Shown in pieces: positions 9,212 through 17,970 of a stretch of DNA of 64,000 nt (position 1 is its first letter; each line of letters starts with the position of its first letter). Under the pieces are notes generated by a model. The model did not search any database, was not told the origin of the DNA, and saw only the letters and a program-made list of their open reading frames with translations. The stretch is from Novosphingobium sp. BW1 (GTDB lineage: Bacteria > Pseudomonadota > Alphaproteobacteria > Sphingomonadales > Sphingomonadaceae), in assembly GCF_008107685.1 (NCBI RefSeq), contig NZ_VIRF01000041.1:248001-312000 (forward strand), in the 5' to 3' direction. The position numbers and the translations under genes were made by a program.

Positions 9212-9486
9212 GGGTCGCTCCTAGACGAGCGCCCGCACGGTAACTTTGACCCGGCGCAAAGGCCAGCGCAATATCCGTGCAATCGCCGGCATCGCTGATG
9301 AATGAACCTGAGAGAGGTCTGCCCCGCCCCCCCCTTGCCGCGCTATCGAAACCGCACCTCGGCGAGATCTTTCGCAAAAATGGCGCAGCGCGCGGAACCT
9401 TTTACAGCCGCTTGCGTTACCCCGCTCGACCTATTCCGTTTCCAGCAGGCGATCTGGCCCTCGCCCATGCTTATCAGAAAGACACC

Positions 9487-12400
9487 ATGGCTTTTGCGCG
9501 CGCCCTCGATTCCCGTCCTCTTCTCTACACGCTGCTGGCTGCCCTTCTGGTCCTCACCGCGATCGTCGACAGCACGTTTCCACTCGGCATGGCGTTCTGG
9601 GTCCTCTATCTAGTTCCAACCACCCTGGCTTTCCTGTCACCGCACCGGATCGTCCCGGCCGTGGTCGCGGTGGTGGCCTGTGTCCTGATTGTCGTCGGTT
9701 TCGTGCTGGCCCCCGAGAACAGCTCGGACGGCTTCGCGCTGGTCAACCGCACACTCGCCTGCATCACCAACCTGCTAATCGGCGGCATGGGCGTGGCCTT
9801 TATCGCGATGCGCAACGCCACCCGTTTCGAGCAGCACCTGCGCCAAGCCGAAACCGACCTTGCCCGCGCACTTCAGGGCAACCTCTCGCTGGAAGATCTA
9901 GGCACGAGGGTTCTCAACTTTCTGGGCACCAATTTCGGAGCCACGGCAGGCCTGCTCTACGTCAACGACGACGGCATCTATCGCCGCGCGGCCAGCTATG
10001 CCGTGCCCGAGAATGCGGTGGTTCCCGACGTGATCGAGCGCGGCGACGGCCTGCTTGGTGAAACGATCAACCATGGCCGGGCGCGCGCCATCACCCGCAT
10101 CCCCGATGGCTACATCGCCTTCGGTTCGGCGCTGGGCCAGGCCCGCCCGGATCGCCTTGCGATCGGCGCCTCAACCATTGACGGACGGGTCAATGGCCTG
10201 ATCGAAGTCGCCTTTCTCGACGAACCCGGCAGCCTTGCCCATGAAGTGCCCGACTTCCTCGAACGTATTTCCGGCATGCTGGGCGTGGCCCTGCGCGCGG
10301 CCAAGTACCGCGCCCGCCTCGAACACCTGCTGTCCGAAACCCAGCAGCAGGCCGAGGAAATGCAGAACCAGAGCGAGGAACTGCGCGCCACCAACGACGA
10401 ACTCGAAGCCCAGACCAAGCTACTCCAGTCCTCGCAGGAGCAGCTCGAGGCGCAGCAGGCGGACCTGGAACGCTCCAACGCCCAGCTCGAGGAACAGACG
10501 GCCTCGCTCGAAGCCCAGCGCGACGAGCTGACCCGCGCCCAGACCCGCATGCGCGCGCAGGCCGAGGAACTGGAGCAGGCGAGCCGCTACAAGTCCGAAT
10601 TCCTCGCCAACATGAGCCATGAACTGCGCACCCCGCTCAATTCGCTGCTCATCATGGCGCGCCTCCTTGCCGACAATCGCGGCGGCAATCTCAACGAGGA
10701 ACAGATCCGCTACGCGCAGACTATCGAGACATCGGGCAACGACCTCCTCACCCTCATCAACGACGTTCTCGACATCTCCAAGATCGAGGCCGGACGCATT
10801 GACCTGGAAGCGCGTGAACTGCCGGTCGAGGATCTCCTCGCCAAGCTGCGCGATAGTTTTGCAAGCTCTGCGGCCGACAAACGCCTTGCGCTGCGCATCA
10901 CGCTGGATGATGACGCCCCACGCACCTTCGAGACCGACCCCCTGCGTTTCGAGCAGATCCTCAAGAACTTCCTCTCGAACGCGATCAAGTTCACCGAGAA
11001 GGGCGAGGTCGCACTCGAAGTCTCAGCTACGCCTGACGACGCCATGGCCTTCACCGTGCGCGACACCGGGCCCGGCATTCCCGAGGACCAGCGCGATGCG
11101 ATCTTCGAAGCGTTCCGCCAGGCAGATGGTGGGATCGCCCGCAAGTACGGCGGAACCGGCCTTGGCCTGTCGATCTCGCGCGAACTCGCAAGCCTGCTTG
11201 GCGGTGCAATCACGCTGGAAAGCACGCAGGGCGAAGGCAGCGCCTTCACTCTCACCGTGCCCCGTACCTTCCAGCCCAGCGACTCCGGCCCAGCCTCCCG
11301 GCCCACTTCGAGCGCGCCTGATGAGCGCAGCGCACGTAGTGGGGCCGGCGGTAGCTCGCAGCACCGTCCTACCGTCTCCATCACGCCGTTCGTCCCCGAC
11401 GACCGGGAGAGCCTCACCGGCGATTCGCGCACGATCCTCATAGTCGAGGACGATCCCGCATTCGCCCGCATTCTCCTCGACATCGCCCACGAGGCCGGCT
11501 TACAGTGCCTTGTCGCCGGAACCGCTGACGAAGGCACGCTGCTGGCCCGCCAGTACCTGCCTCAGGCAGTCATCCTCGACATGCACTTGCCCGACCACAC
11601 CGGGCTCTCGGTTCTCGATCGGATCAAGCGCGATACCCGCACGCGCCATATCCCGGTGCACATCGTCTCGGCCGACCACGATGACCACGACGCTCTTGCC
11701 AACGGCGCAGTCGGCTACCTCTTCAAGCCGGTCGCGCGCGAAACGCTGGTCACCATGCTCGAAGGTCTCGAAGCCCGCATGGCCCAGCGCCTGCGCCGTG
11801 TGCTGGTGGTGGAAGACGACTCCATCCAGGCCGATGCCATCCACCAGCTGCTTGCCAGCCGTGATGTCGAGACGGCCACTGTCCAGAGCGCAGCAGGATG
11901 CCTGGAGCGCCTGGCTCGCGACACTTTCGACTGCATGGTGCTGGACCTCAACCTGCCCGACATGTCTGGCCTTGACCTGCTCGACCGCCTCTCTCACGAT
12001 GAAAGCGTCTCGTTCCCGCCCGTCATCGTCTACACCGGCCGCGATCTCTCCTCCGAAGAGGAGATGCGTCTGCGCCGCTATTCCAAGTCGATCATCATCA
12101 AGGGAGCCAAGAGCCCGGAACGCCTGCTCGACGAGGTTACGCTTTTCCTCCACCAGGTCGTCTCCGAACTCCCGGATGAAAAGCAGCAGCTGCTGGCCCG
12201 CTCGCTGGGCCGGGACGCCGCGCTGGAGGGGCGCCAGATCCTCGTTGTGGAAGACGATATCCGCAACGTCTACGCCCTGACCTCGGTGCTGGAACCGCAT
12301 GGCGTGAACGTGCGCATCGCGCGCAATGGCCTGGAAGCGCTGTCCGAGCTGGCCCGCGCAGCCGACAGCGACGGCGCGCCGGTCGATCTCGTACTCATGG

Positions 12401-12615
12401 ACATTATGATGCCCGAGATGGACGGCCTCACCTGCATGCGCGAGATCCGCAAGCAGAGCGAATGGAACAGCCTCCCGATCATTGCACTCACCGCAAAAGC
12501 CATGGAACGCGACCACCGCGAGTGCCTCGAAGCGGGCGCCAACGATTACCTGCCCAAACCGCTCGACATCGACAAGCTGCTCAGCCTCGTGCGCGTGTGG
12601 ATGCCGCGCAGGTAA
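9487..12615 (+). CDS. Membrane hybrid histidine kinase with GAF and three receiver domains
   Basis: A sensor kinase of 1042 residues. Three hydrophobic helices occupy about residues 10-105. A GAF domain lies at about 120-270, followed by a long Gln/Glu-rich coiled coil (about 280-365). The phosphoacceptor His is residue 378 in MSHELRTPLN, and the ATPase spans about 480-595 (DTGPGIPED, YGGTGLGLSIS). Three receiver domains follow, with predicted phospho-Asp residues 698, 820 and 972. The second receiver has IIKGAKS where the usual conserved Lys-Pro is expected. The frame is open upstream to 9277, but membrane-like sequence starts only at this ATG; no strong ribosome site is visible. The gene leads a three-gene cluster, with the CheR start 8 bp downstream. 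No cognate DNA-binding regulator is present. Confidence 0.9.
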   Translation: MAFARALDSRPLLYTLLAALLVLTAIVDSTFPLGMAFWVLYLVPTTLAFLSPHRIVPAVVAVVACVLIVVGFVLAPENSSDGFALVNRTLACITNLLIGGMGVAFIAMRNATRFEQHLRQAETDLARALQGNLSLEDLGTRVLNFLGTNFGATAGLLYVNDDGIYRRAASYAVPENAVVPDVIERGDGLLGETINHGRARAITRIPDGYIAFGSALGQARPDRLAIGASTIDGRVNGLIEVAFLDEPGSLAHEVPDFLERISGMLGVALRAAKYRARLEHLLSETQQQAEEMQNQSEELRATNDELEAQTKLLQSSQEQLEAQQADLERSNAQLEEQTASLEAQRDELTRAQTRMRAQAEELEQASRYKSEFLANMSHELRTPLNSLLIMARLLADNRGGNLNEEQIRYAQTIETSGNDLLTLINDVLDISKIEAGRIDLEARELPVEDLLAKLRDSFASSAADKRLALRITLDDDAPRTFETDPLRFEQILKNFLSNAIKFTEKGEVALEVSATPDDAMAFTVRDTGPGIPEDQRDAIFEAFRQADGGIARKYGGTGLGLSISRELASLLGGAITLESTQGEGSAFTLTVPRTFQPSDSGPASRPTSSAPDERSARSGAGGSSQHRPTVSITPFVPDDRESLTGDSRTILIVEDDPAFARILLDIAHEAGLQCLVAGTADEGTLLARQYLPQAVILDMHLPDHTGLSVLDRIKRDTRTRHIPVHIVSADHDDHDALANGAVGYLFKPVARETLVTMLEGLEARMAQRLRRVLVVEDDSIQADAIHQLLASRDVETATVQSAAGCLERLARDTFDCMVLDLNLPDMSGLDLLDRLSHDESVSFPPVIVYTGRDLSSEEEMRLRRYSKSIIIKGAKSPERLLDEVTLFLHQVVSELPDEKQQLLARSLGRDAALEGRQILVVEDDIRNVYALTSVLEPHGVNVRIARNGLEALSELARAADSDGAPVDLVLMDIMMPEMDGLTCMREIRKQSEWNSLPIIALTAKAMERDHRECLEAGANDYLPKPLDIDKLLSLVRVWMPRR

Positions 12616-12623
12616 TCGGAATC

Positions 12624-13490
12624 ATGATGATCATGCGCAGCGAAGACACCCTGGAGGACATCGAACTCGATCTCCTGATCGAAGCAATCTGGCGCCGCTA
12701 CCAGTATGATTTCCGCGACTATTCGCGCACATCGGTGCTGCGCCGCCTCCAGCGCGCGCAGGCCCATTTCGGGCATGCCAACCTCTCCGGGTTGCTCGAC
12801 CAGATCCTGCACGAGCCCGAATGCCTTCCCGAACTGATCGGCTTCCTCACCATCCAGGTCAGCGACATGTTCCGCGACCCGGACTACTTCCGGGCGATCC
12901 GCGAGAAGGTGGTGCCCCACCTGCGCACCTGGCCCTCGATCAAGGTATGGATCGCAGGCTGTGCGAATGGCGAGGAATTCTACTCGCTGGCCATCCTCTT
13001 TCGCGAAGAAGGCCTGGAAGATCGCACCTTGTTCTACTGCACCGACATCAACACCGCCGCACTCGCTCGCGCCAAGGCCGGGATCTTCGAGATCGACCGC
13101 CTGCCCGGCTTCTCGCGCAATTACCGCGAGGCCGGTGGCAAGGGCTCGCTCTCAGACTACTATACCGCGAACTACGGCGTCGCCCGCTTCGACCCTACTT
13201 TGCGCAGCCGGGTGGTCTTTGCCGACCACAACCTGGCCAGTGACGCGGTCTTCTCGGAGGTCCATTTCGTGTCGAGCCGCAATGTCCTGATCTACTTCGA
13301 CCGAGCCCTTCAGGACCGCGCACTCGGCCTGTTCGCCCGCTCGCTCCCGCCCGGCGGCTTCCTTGGCCTGGGGACCAAGGAAACCGTGCTTTTCTCCCCC
13401 GAGCGCGAGAATTTCGCCGACTTTGCACCTGATGAAAAGGTGTGGCGGCGCCGTTCCCATTCCAGTCAGGAGGCCGCCTATGCCGAATGA
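12624..13490 (+). CDS. CheR-type SAM-dependent methyltransferase
   Basis: The product (288 residues) has the CheR N-terminal helical domain followed by the SAM-binding methyltransferase domain. The SAM motif is seen as WIAGCANGEEFYSLAIL (Gly112 onward), close to the usual GCSTGEEPYS. Further motifs are FYCTDIN and VSSRNVLIYFD. In chemotaxis this enzyme methylates receptor glutamates, but no receptor, CheA, CheW or CheB gene lies nearby. Its partners are therefore probably the two kinases on either side. It starts 8 bp after the hybrid kinase and overlaps the next gene by 11 bp, so all three are very likely one operon. ATGs at 12624, 12627 and 12633 are possible starts. Confidence 0.87.
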   Translation: MMIMRSEDTLEDIELDLLIEAIWRRYQYDFRDYSRTSVLRRLQRAQAHFGHANLSGLLDQILHEPECLPELIGFLTIQVSDMFRDPDYFRAIREKVVPHLRTWPSIKVWIAGCANGEEFYSLAILFREEGLEDRTLFYCTDINTAALARAKAGIFEIDRLPGFSRNYREAGGKGSLSDYYTANYGVARFDPTLRSRVVFADHNLASDAVFSEVHFVSSRNVLIYFDRALQDRALGLFARSLPPGGFLGLGTKETVLFSPERENFADFAPDEKVWRRRSHSSQEAAYAE

Positions 13491-15408
13491 GCCCATCAAG
13501 ATTCTGGCCGTCGACGATATCCAGGAAAACCTGGTGGCGCTGGAGGCTGCGCTTGACCAGCCGGGTGTCGAACTGGTCACGGCAAGTTCCGGCTTCGATG
13601 CGCTGGAATTTCTTCTCAAGGACGACTTCGCGCTGGCGCTTCTCGACGTGCAGATGCCCGGAATGGACGGCTTCGAGCTCGCCGAGCTGATGCGCGGGAC
13701 CGAGCGTACGCGCGGCATCCCGATCATCTTCCTCACCGCCGTCGCGACCGACGAGCGGCGCAAGTTCCGCGGCTTCGACGCGGGCGCGGTGGACTATCTG
13801 CTCAAGCCGCTCGACATCACAATCCTGAACTCCAAGGTCGCCGTCTTCGTCGAGCTGGCCCGCCAGCGCCGCGAGATCGCCAACCAACGCGACGAACTGG
13901 GCGCCGCACTCGGCCGTCTGCGCGCCTATGGCGACAATTCGCTGCTCGCCACGCTGGAAGTCGATGCGGACCTGCGCATTCTCAACTGGTTCAAGGGCGC
14001 CGATCGCACCATCGGCTACCACGCCCAGGACATGATCGGCGTGCGCCTGCAGGATGCCCCCTTCCTTCTCGAGGAGGACCGCGCTTCGGTTCAGGACGCG
14101 ATCCGCGGGCTTCTGGGCAGCGATGGACGCCGCGCCGTGCAAGATCACCGTTTCCGCCGCGCCGACGGGGCGCGGCGCGAGGGGGAATGGTACGCCAGCA
14201 CGCTCTCGCGCAGCAACGGCTCGCACGGCAGTATCATGCTCTCGATGATCGACGTCACCGAGAGGCGCCGGGCTGAACGCACCCAGCGCCTGCTCATCGG
14301 TGAACTGAACCACCGGGTGAAGAACACCCTTGCGACCGTGCAGGCGATCTGCTCGCAGGGCTTCCGCCACGCCCGTTCGCCCGAGGACTTCCAGGAAGCC
14401 TTCACCGGCCGCATCCAAGCGCTCTCACGCGCGCATTCGATGCTGAGCGCGACCACCTGGGACAGCGCCAGCCTGCGCCACCTCATCGCCGACCAGGTCG
14501 CCATCGGCGCCATAGGCGAGGACCGCCTGTGCCTTTCCGGGCCGGACATCGACCTGCCGCCCGAACTGGCGCTGCGCTTCTCGCTGATCCTGCACGAACT
14601 GGCCACCAACGCCCACAAGTACGGTGCCCTTTCCAACGATACCGGCACCGTGAGCCTCAGCTGGACCCGCGAGGGCGAATGGATTTCGCTATGCTGGCAG
14701 GAAGCGGGTGGCCCGCCCGTGGTCAAGCCGGAACGCCGCGGCTTCGGCTCCAGCCTGATCGAGGGCAGCCTCGCGGCAGACGGCGCGCGCATCCACGCCG
14801 ACTATGCCCCCGAAGGCGTGCGCTGGGACCTGATGGTCCCGCTCGTCACTGGCTCGGACTGCGCTCCGTGCGACGAGCCCAAGGCGGCCGCCCTTGCCGA
14901 TTTTCCACCATCCGACACGCAGGATGGCGCCGACGAAGCACCGGCGCCAGCGCTCGACCACACTTCCGCGCCGCCAGAGCCGCACCCCGTTCCCGAACCC
15001 CAGAGTGGCCGCGCCCAGATAGCTCCCCTGCCCTCGCTCGACAATCTGCGCATTCTCATTGTCGAGGACGAGCCGCTCGTTGCCATGGAACTGGCCATGG
15101 AGATCGAGGACAACGGCGGCATCGCGATCGGCCCTGCCTCCTCATGCGAACAGGCCATCGGCATCATCGAACAGGCCCATCCCGATCTTGCGCTTCTCGA
15201 TGGCAATCTCAACGGAGAGCGGATCGACCCGGTGGCCGATGCCCTTGCAGCGCATGACACGCCCTTTGCCTTCGTTAGCGGCTACGACAGGCAACATCTT
15301 CCCGCCAACCACGGCCATCGCCCGATGCTCGCCAAGCCCTTCCTCGGGCGCGAGGTCCATGCCGTGATTGCCGAATTGGCGCACGAGATACGCAACACTG
15401 CAGGGTGA
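13480..15408 (+). CDS. HWE-family histidine kinase flanked by two receiver domains (REC-PAS-HWE-REC)
   Basis: A soluble sensor kinase of 642 residues. The N-terminal receiver has its phospho-Asp at 56 (LALLDVQMPGMDG). A PAS-like domain lies at about 150-265. The HWE phosphoacceptor is His278 in ELNHRVKNTLATVQAI, followed by HELATNAHKYGALS and the diagnostic Trp-x-Glu in LCWQEAGGPPV. An acidic and Pro-rich linker leads to a C-terminal receiver with Asp574 (LALLDGNL). AGGAGG precedes the ATG. HWE kinases in alphaproteobacteria often feed the PhyR general stress response, and C-terminal receivers of this type often act as phosphate sinks. Either role here is inference. Confidence 0.9.
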   Translation: MPNEPIKILAVDDIQENLVALEAALDQPGVELVTASSGFDALEFLLKDDFALALLDVQMPGMDGFELAELMRGTERTRGIPIIFLTAVATDERRKFRGFDAGAVDYLLKPLDITILNSKVAVFVELARQRREIANQRDELGAALGRLRAYGDNSLLATLEVDADLRILNWFKGADRTIGYHAQDMIGVRLQDAPFLLEEDRASVQDAIRGLLGSDGRRAVQDHRFRRADGARREGEWYASTLSRSNGSHGSIMLSMIDVTERRRAERTQRLLIGELNHRVKNTLATVQAICSQGFRHARSPEDFQEAFTGRIQALSRAHSMLSATTWDSASLRHLIADQVAIGAIGEDRLCLSGPDIDLPPELALRFSLILHELATNAHKYGALSNDTGTVSLSWTREGEWISLCWQEAGGPPVVKPERRGFGSSLIEGSLAADGARIHADYAPEGVRWDLMVPLVTGSDCAPCDEPKAAALADFPPSDTQDGADEAPAPALDHTSAPPEPHPVPEPQSGRAQIAPLPSLDNLRILIVEDEPLVAMELAMEIEDNGGIAIGPASSCEQAIGIIEQAHPDLALLDGNLNGERIDPVADALAAHDTPFAFVSGYDRQHLPANHGHRPMLAKPFLGREVHAVIAELAHEIRNTAG

Positions 15409-15430
15409 AGGGTGACGGGTGACGGGTGAC
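15403..15430. repeat. Four tandem heptamers at the end of the HWE kinase gene
   Basis: Four consecutive 7-mers read GGGTGAA, GGGTGAC, GGGTGAC, GGGTGAC, then GGGGGC. The TGA of the first copy is the stop codon of the kinase gene. A run of this type could expand or contract by replication slippage without altering the protein. No function is evident. Confidence 0.8.
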
Positions 15431-15584
15431 GGGGGCAAAGACAGAAAAACGGTTAACACAGGTTACCCAGCTCCTCCGGCAAACCTGACGGACAAGCGCA
15501 AGGAAAAGGGTTACCCGTCCTCCTTCACAATGGTCTTGCCGGGCCGGTCAGCCCCGGCCTGCCGCCATTAGTCAGGATACGCCC

Positions 15585-15749
15585 ATGCCCCGCTCCGCCT
15601 TCGAATCGACGTCCCACACCGCCACGCTTCGCACGCCTCTCGACCCCATGCTCCGGCGCCAGATCCACGGGCCCATCCAGCCGATGGACGAGCCCAGCCT
15701 CATCACCGAACTGGGCGAGCGCCTGCTCCGGGTCCTGCGCACGCTCTAG
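15585..15749 (+). CDS. Small basic protein of unknown function (54 residues)
   Basis: An open frame of 54 codons begins at ATG 15585, eight bases after an AGGA-type ribosome site, and ends at TAG 15749. The product starts MPRSAFESTS and has the central phrase RRQIHGPIQPMDEPS, then a short amphipathic C-terminal helix (ITELGERLLRVLRTL). It contains no Cys or membrane segment. It lies alone between the kinase cluster and the phosphatase gene, on the same strand as both. The family is not recognised. The Gly-Pro-Ile-x-Pro-Met phrase and the ribosome site argue for a real gene, but it could be chance. Confidence 0.45.
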   Translation: MPRSAFESTSHTATLRTPLDPMLRRQIHGPIQPMDEPSLITELGERLLRVLRTL

Positions 15750-15805
15750 CGCCACGCGGGCCGCGCGCCGGGGGTGACGCAAGGCGCTAGCTGGCCTAGA
15801 TCGGC

Positions 15806-16300
15806 ATGATGACCTCCTCCCCCCGGCCCGCACCTGCCGCATCGGTGCTCTTCGTGTGCCTAGGCAACATCTGCCGTTCGCCGCTGGCCGAAGCCGCCCT
15901 GCGCGAAGCCGCAACGAAGGCGGGCCTCGCGCTTGAGATCGATTCGGCCGGGACCGGCTCCTGGCACATTGGCAAGGCACCCGATCCGCGCTCGTGCGCC
16001 GAGGCCCGGCACCATGGCATCGACATAGGGCAATACCGCGCCCGGCAGGTTTCCCCGGCCGACTTCGCCCGCTTCGACCGGATCATCGCCATGGACGCAC
16101 AGAACCTCGCCGATCTTGAGGCCATGGCGCCGGCCAATGCGCGTGGGCAGCTCTCGCTCCTGCTCGATCATGTGCCGGGGCTTGAAGGCGAAGACGTCGA
16201 GGATCCCTACTTCGGGGGCGAGGAAGGCTTTGCCATTACCTGGGACCAGGTCCGGCGCGCCGCCGATACCCTCGTGCGCGAGCTCGCCGGACAGGTCTGA
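15806..16300 (+). CDS. Low-molecular-weight protein-tyrosine-phosphatase
   Basis: A cytosolic phosphatase of the low-molecular-weight PTP family, 164 residues. The P-loop CLGNICRS (Cys-x5-Arg-Ser) lies near the N-terminus in VLFVCLGNICRSPLAE, and the general-acid Asp is in VEDPYFGG. Family landmarks DSAGTGSWHIG and FDRIIAMD are present. Two adjacent ATG codons (15806 and 15809) are possible starts, and the first 12 residues are Pro/Ala-rich and poorly conserved in the family. It is convergent with the decayed acetyltransferase downstream, and its physiological substrate is unknown. Confidence 0.93.
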   Translation: MMTSSPRPAPAASVLFVCLGNICRSPLAEAALREAATKAGLALEIDSAGTGSWHIGKAPDPRSCAEARHHGIDIGQYRARQVSPADFARFDRIIAMDAQNLADLEAMAPANARGQLSLLLDHVPGLEGEDVEDPYFGGEEGFAITWDQVRRAADTLVRELAGQV

Positions 16301-16319
16301 GCCTCAAGATGGCAGAACC

Positions 16320-16847
16320 TCAAAATCGGCGCAGCCAGTACTGCATGGGCTTGGCGCTTTTCTCCGCCTCGCGGTGGTCCTTCCTGGCACGTTCGATGAC
16401 CAGTCCTTCGACCGGCGCATAGCCGCGCACGCGCCAGAACGGGTCGAGCCGCACCACGACCGCGAAGGTAGCCGCGGGCGCCCCTTGCTCGCGGGCTGCG
16501 GCCTCGCGCGCAGCGAAGAAGGAATGGCCGATCCTCGGACCGCGGAAGTCCGCCAAGAGCACCGACTCGCCGAAATAGAGCAGCTGCTGCGTCCCCCCCC
16601 ACGCCGCGAAGGGCGTGGAAAATTCCCCCTTCTGCGCCTGCAGGGGCAAGGCGGTCGCCTGCCAGAGCCGCGATGAGGACATTGCCCTCAGCCTCTATGA
16701 ACCCGTGCAGACAGGCCTCCTCGTAGGCCGCATCGCCATCGTAGAGACAGGGCCAAAGCTGCGAAGACCTCCATGCGCAGCTGCGCCAGTGGCCCAGCCA
16801 TTGCCCGCACCTCGTGCGCCCTCCCCTGCCCGTATCGCCACGTCCAT
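16320..16847 (-). pseudogene. Decayed GNAT-family N-acetyltransferase
   Basis: One ancestral protein can be reassembled only by moving between frames on the minus strand. Segments in order are MDVAIRAGEG, HEVRAMAGPLAQLRMEVF, WPCLYDGDAAYEEACLHGF continuing to AGDRLA, then ATALPLQAQKGEFSTPFAAW, YFGESVLLADFRG and IGHSFFAAREAAAREQ, and finally GYAPVEGLVIE to KPMQYWLRRF. This is the recognisable order of a GNAT family with YDGD..YE near the start, GESVLLP.(F/Y)RG.GIGH.FF in the middle and KPMQ(F/Y)W at the end. At least three frameshifts are needed. The usual segment between VVVR and LDPFW is missing in frame. An in-frame stop precedes the longest intact part. The last 120 codons could still be translated, but a working enzyme is unlikely. 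Confidence 0.75.
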
Positions 16848-17068
16848 CCCGGCCTCTTTCGTCCTCGTCCCTGACCTCTTGTCGCAAGCCTGGCGTATCC
16901 CCCGCCTCTCGCGCAAGTCCGCCTCCCAATCGCGCCGTTTGATTTTGGCCCCGGTTGCTTTATATGCGGGCGCTGAACACCCCCGGCCCCACAGGTCGCC
17001 AAAGCGACGCCGCAGCCGGGGTTTGCTCTTTTTCAGTTGCTCAATTTCACGTTGCAAGGATCACCCGA

Positions 17069-17851
17069 ATGACCCGTCGCCGCCAGATCTACGAAGGCAA
17101 GGCCAAGATCCTCTACGAGGGCCCCGAGCCCGGTACCCTGATCCAGTACTTCAAGGACGATGCGACCGCCTTCAATGCCCAGAAGAAGGGCACGATCCAG
17201 GGAAAGGGCGTCATCAACAACCGCATCAGCGAGTACGTATTCTCGCGCCTCAATCACATTGGCGTGCCCAACCACTTCATTCGCCGCCTCAACATGCGCG
17301 AACAGCTGGTCCGCCAGGTCGAGATCATCCCGATCGAAGTGGTGGTGCGCAACGTCGCGGCCGGCTCCATCTCCAAGCGCCTGGGCATTCCCGAGGGCGA
17401 GATGCTGCCGCACACGCTGATCGAATACTGCTACAAGGACGACGCGCTGGGCGACCCTCTCGTCGCTGAAGAGCACATCGCGTGCTTTGGCTGGGCCAAC
17501 AACGAGGAGATGCAGGACATCGCCGCGATGGCCATCCGCGTCAACGACTTCATGGCCGGCATGTTCGCCGCTATCGACATCCGCCTCGTCGACTTCAAGC
17601 TCGAGTTCGGCCGCATCTGGGACGGCGACTTCAGCCGCGTGATCCTCGCCGACGAGATCAGCCCCGACGGCTGCCGCCTGTGGGACATGGTCTCGGGCGA
17701 GAAGCTCGACAAGGACCGCTTCCGCCGAGACCTCGGCGGTGAGGAAGAGGCCTACCAGGAAGTCGCGCGTCGCCTTGGCCTGCTCCAGGATGACAATGGC
17801 CCGAGCGAAGTCCTCGACCTCTCGCAGCACCGCAAGCTGCGCGGCAAGTAA
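17069..17851 (+). CDS. purC: Phosphoribosylaminoimidazole-succinocarboxamide synthase
   Basis: Joins CAIR and aspartate with ATP to make SAICAR in purine synthesis. The product has 260 residues, normal for bacterial PurC. Family sequence begins [16 protein letters not shown] and includes [21 protein letters not shown] and [15 protein letters not shown]. The frame is open upstream to 16955, but the ATG at 17069 has AAGGA upstream and similarity starts there. It appears to be monocistronic: a strong terminator follows within 40 bp. Other pur genes lie 13-20 kb away. Confidence 0.97.
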   Translation: MTRRRQIYEGKAKILYEGPEPGTLIQYFKDDATAFNAQKKGTIQGKGVINNRISEYVFSRLNHIGVPNHFIRRLNMREQLVRQVEIIPIEVVVRNVAAGSISKRLGIPEGEMLPHTLIEYCYKDDALGDPLVAEEHIACFGWANNEEMQDIAAMAIRVNDFMAGMFAAIDIRLVDFKLEFGRIWDGDFSRVILADEISPDGCRLWDMVSGEKLDKDRFRRDLGGEEEAYQEVARRLGLLQDDNGPSEVLDLSQHRKLRGK

Positions 17852-17886
17852 GCCGTACGCCCTCCGGGGCTGACAAGACCTGCCAA

Positions 17887-17922
17887 GCCCCCCGGTCATC
17901 CGCGCATGACCGGGGGGCTTTT
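17887..17922 (+). terminator. Rho-independent terminator after purC
   Basis: A perfect 13-bp stem (17887-17899 with 17906-17918) encloses a 6-base loop and is followed by TTTT. The stem is GC-rich with six consecutive G:C pairs. It sits 35 bp after the purC stop and before the M16 peptidase gene. Confidence 0.92.
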
Positions 17923-17970
17923 GCATGGAGGCGCCTTGGCAAGGCCTGTCCGCTCGGGCACTAGGGGGCG

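Noticed and set aside
9277..9486. An N-terminal extension of the hybrid kinase
   Set aside because: The 70 extra residues have no membrane or domain character, and the membrane segments begin directly after the ATG at 9487.
16207..16929. A 240-codon minus-strand frame as an intact protein
   Set aside because: Only its middle part matches the GNAT family. The ends are out of frame with the rest, so it is treated as part of a pseudogene.
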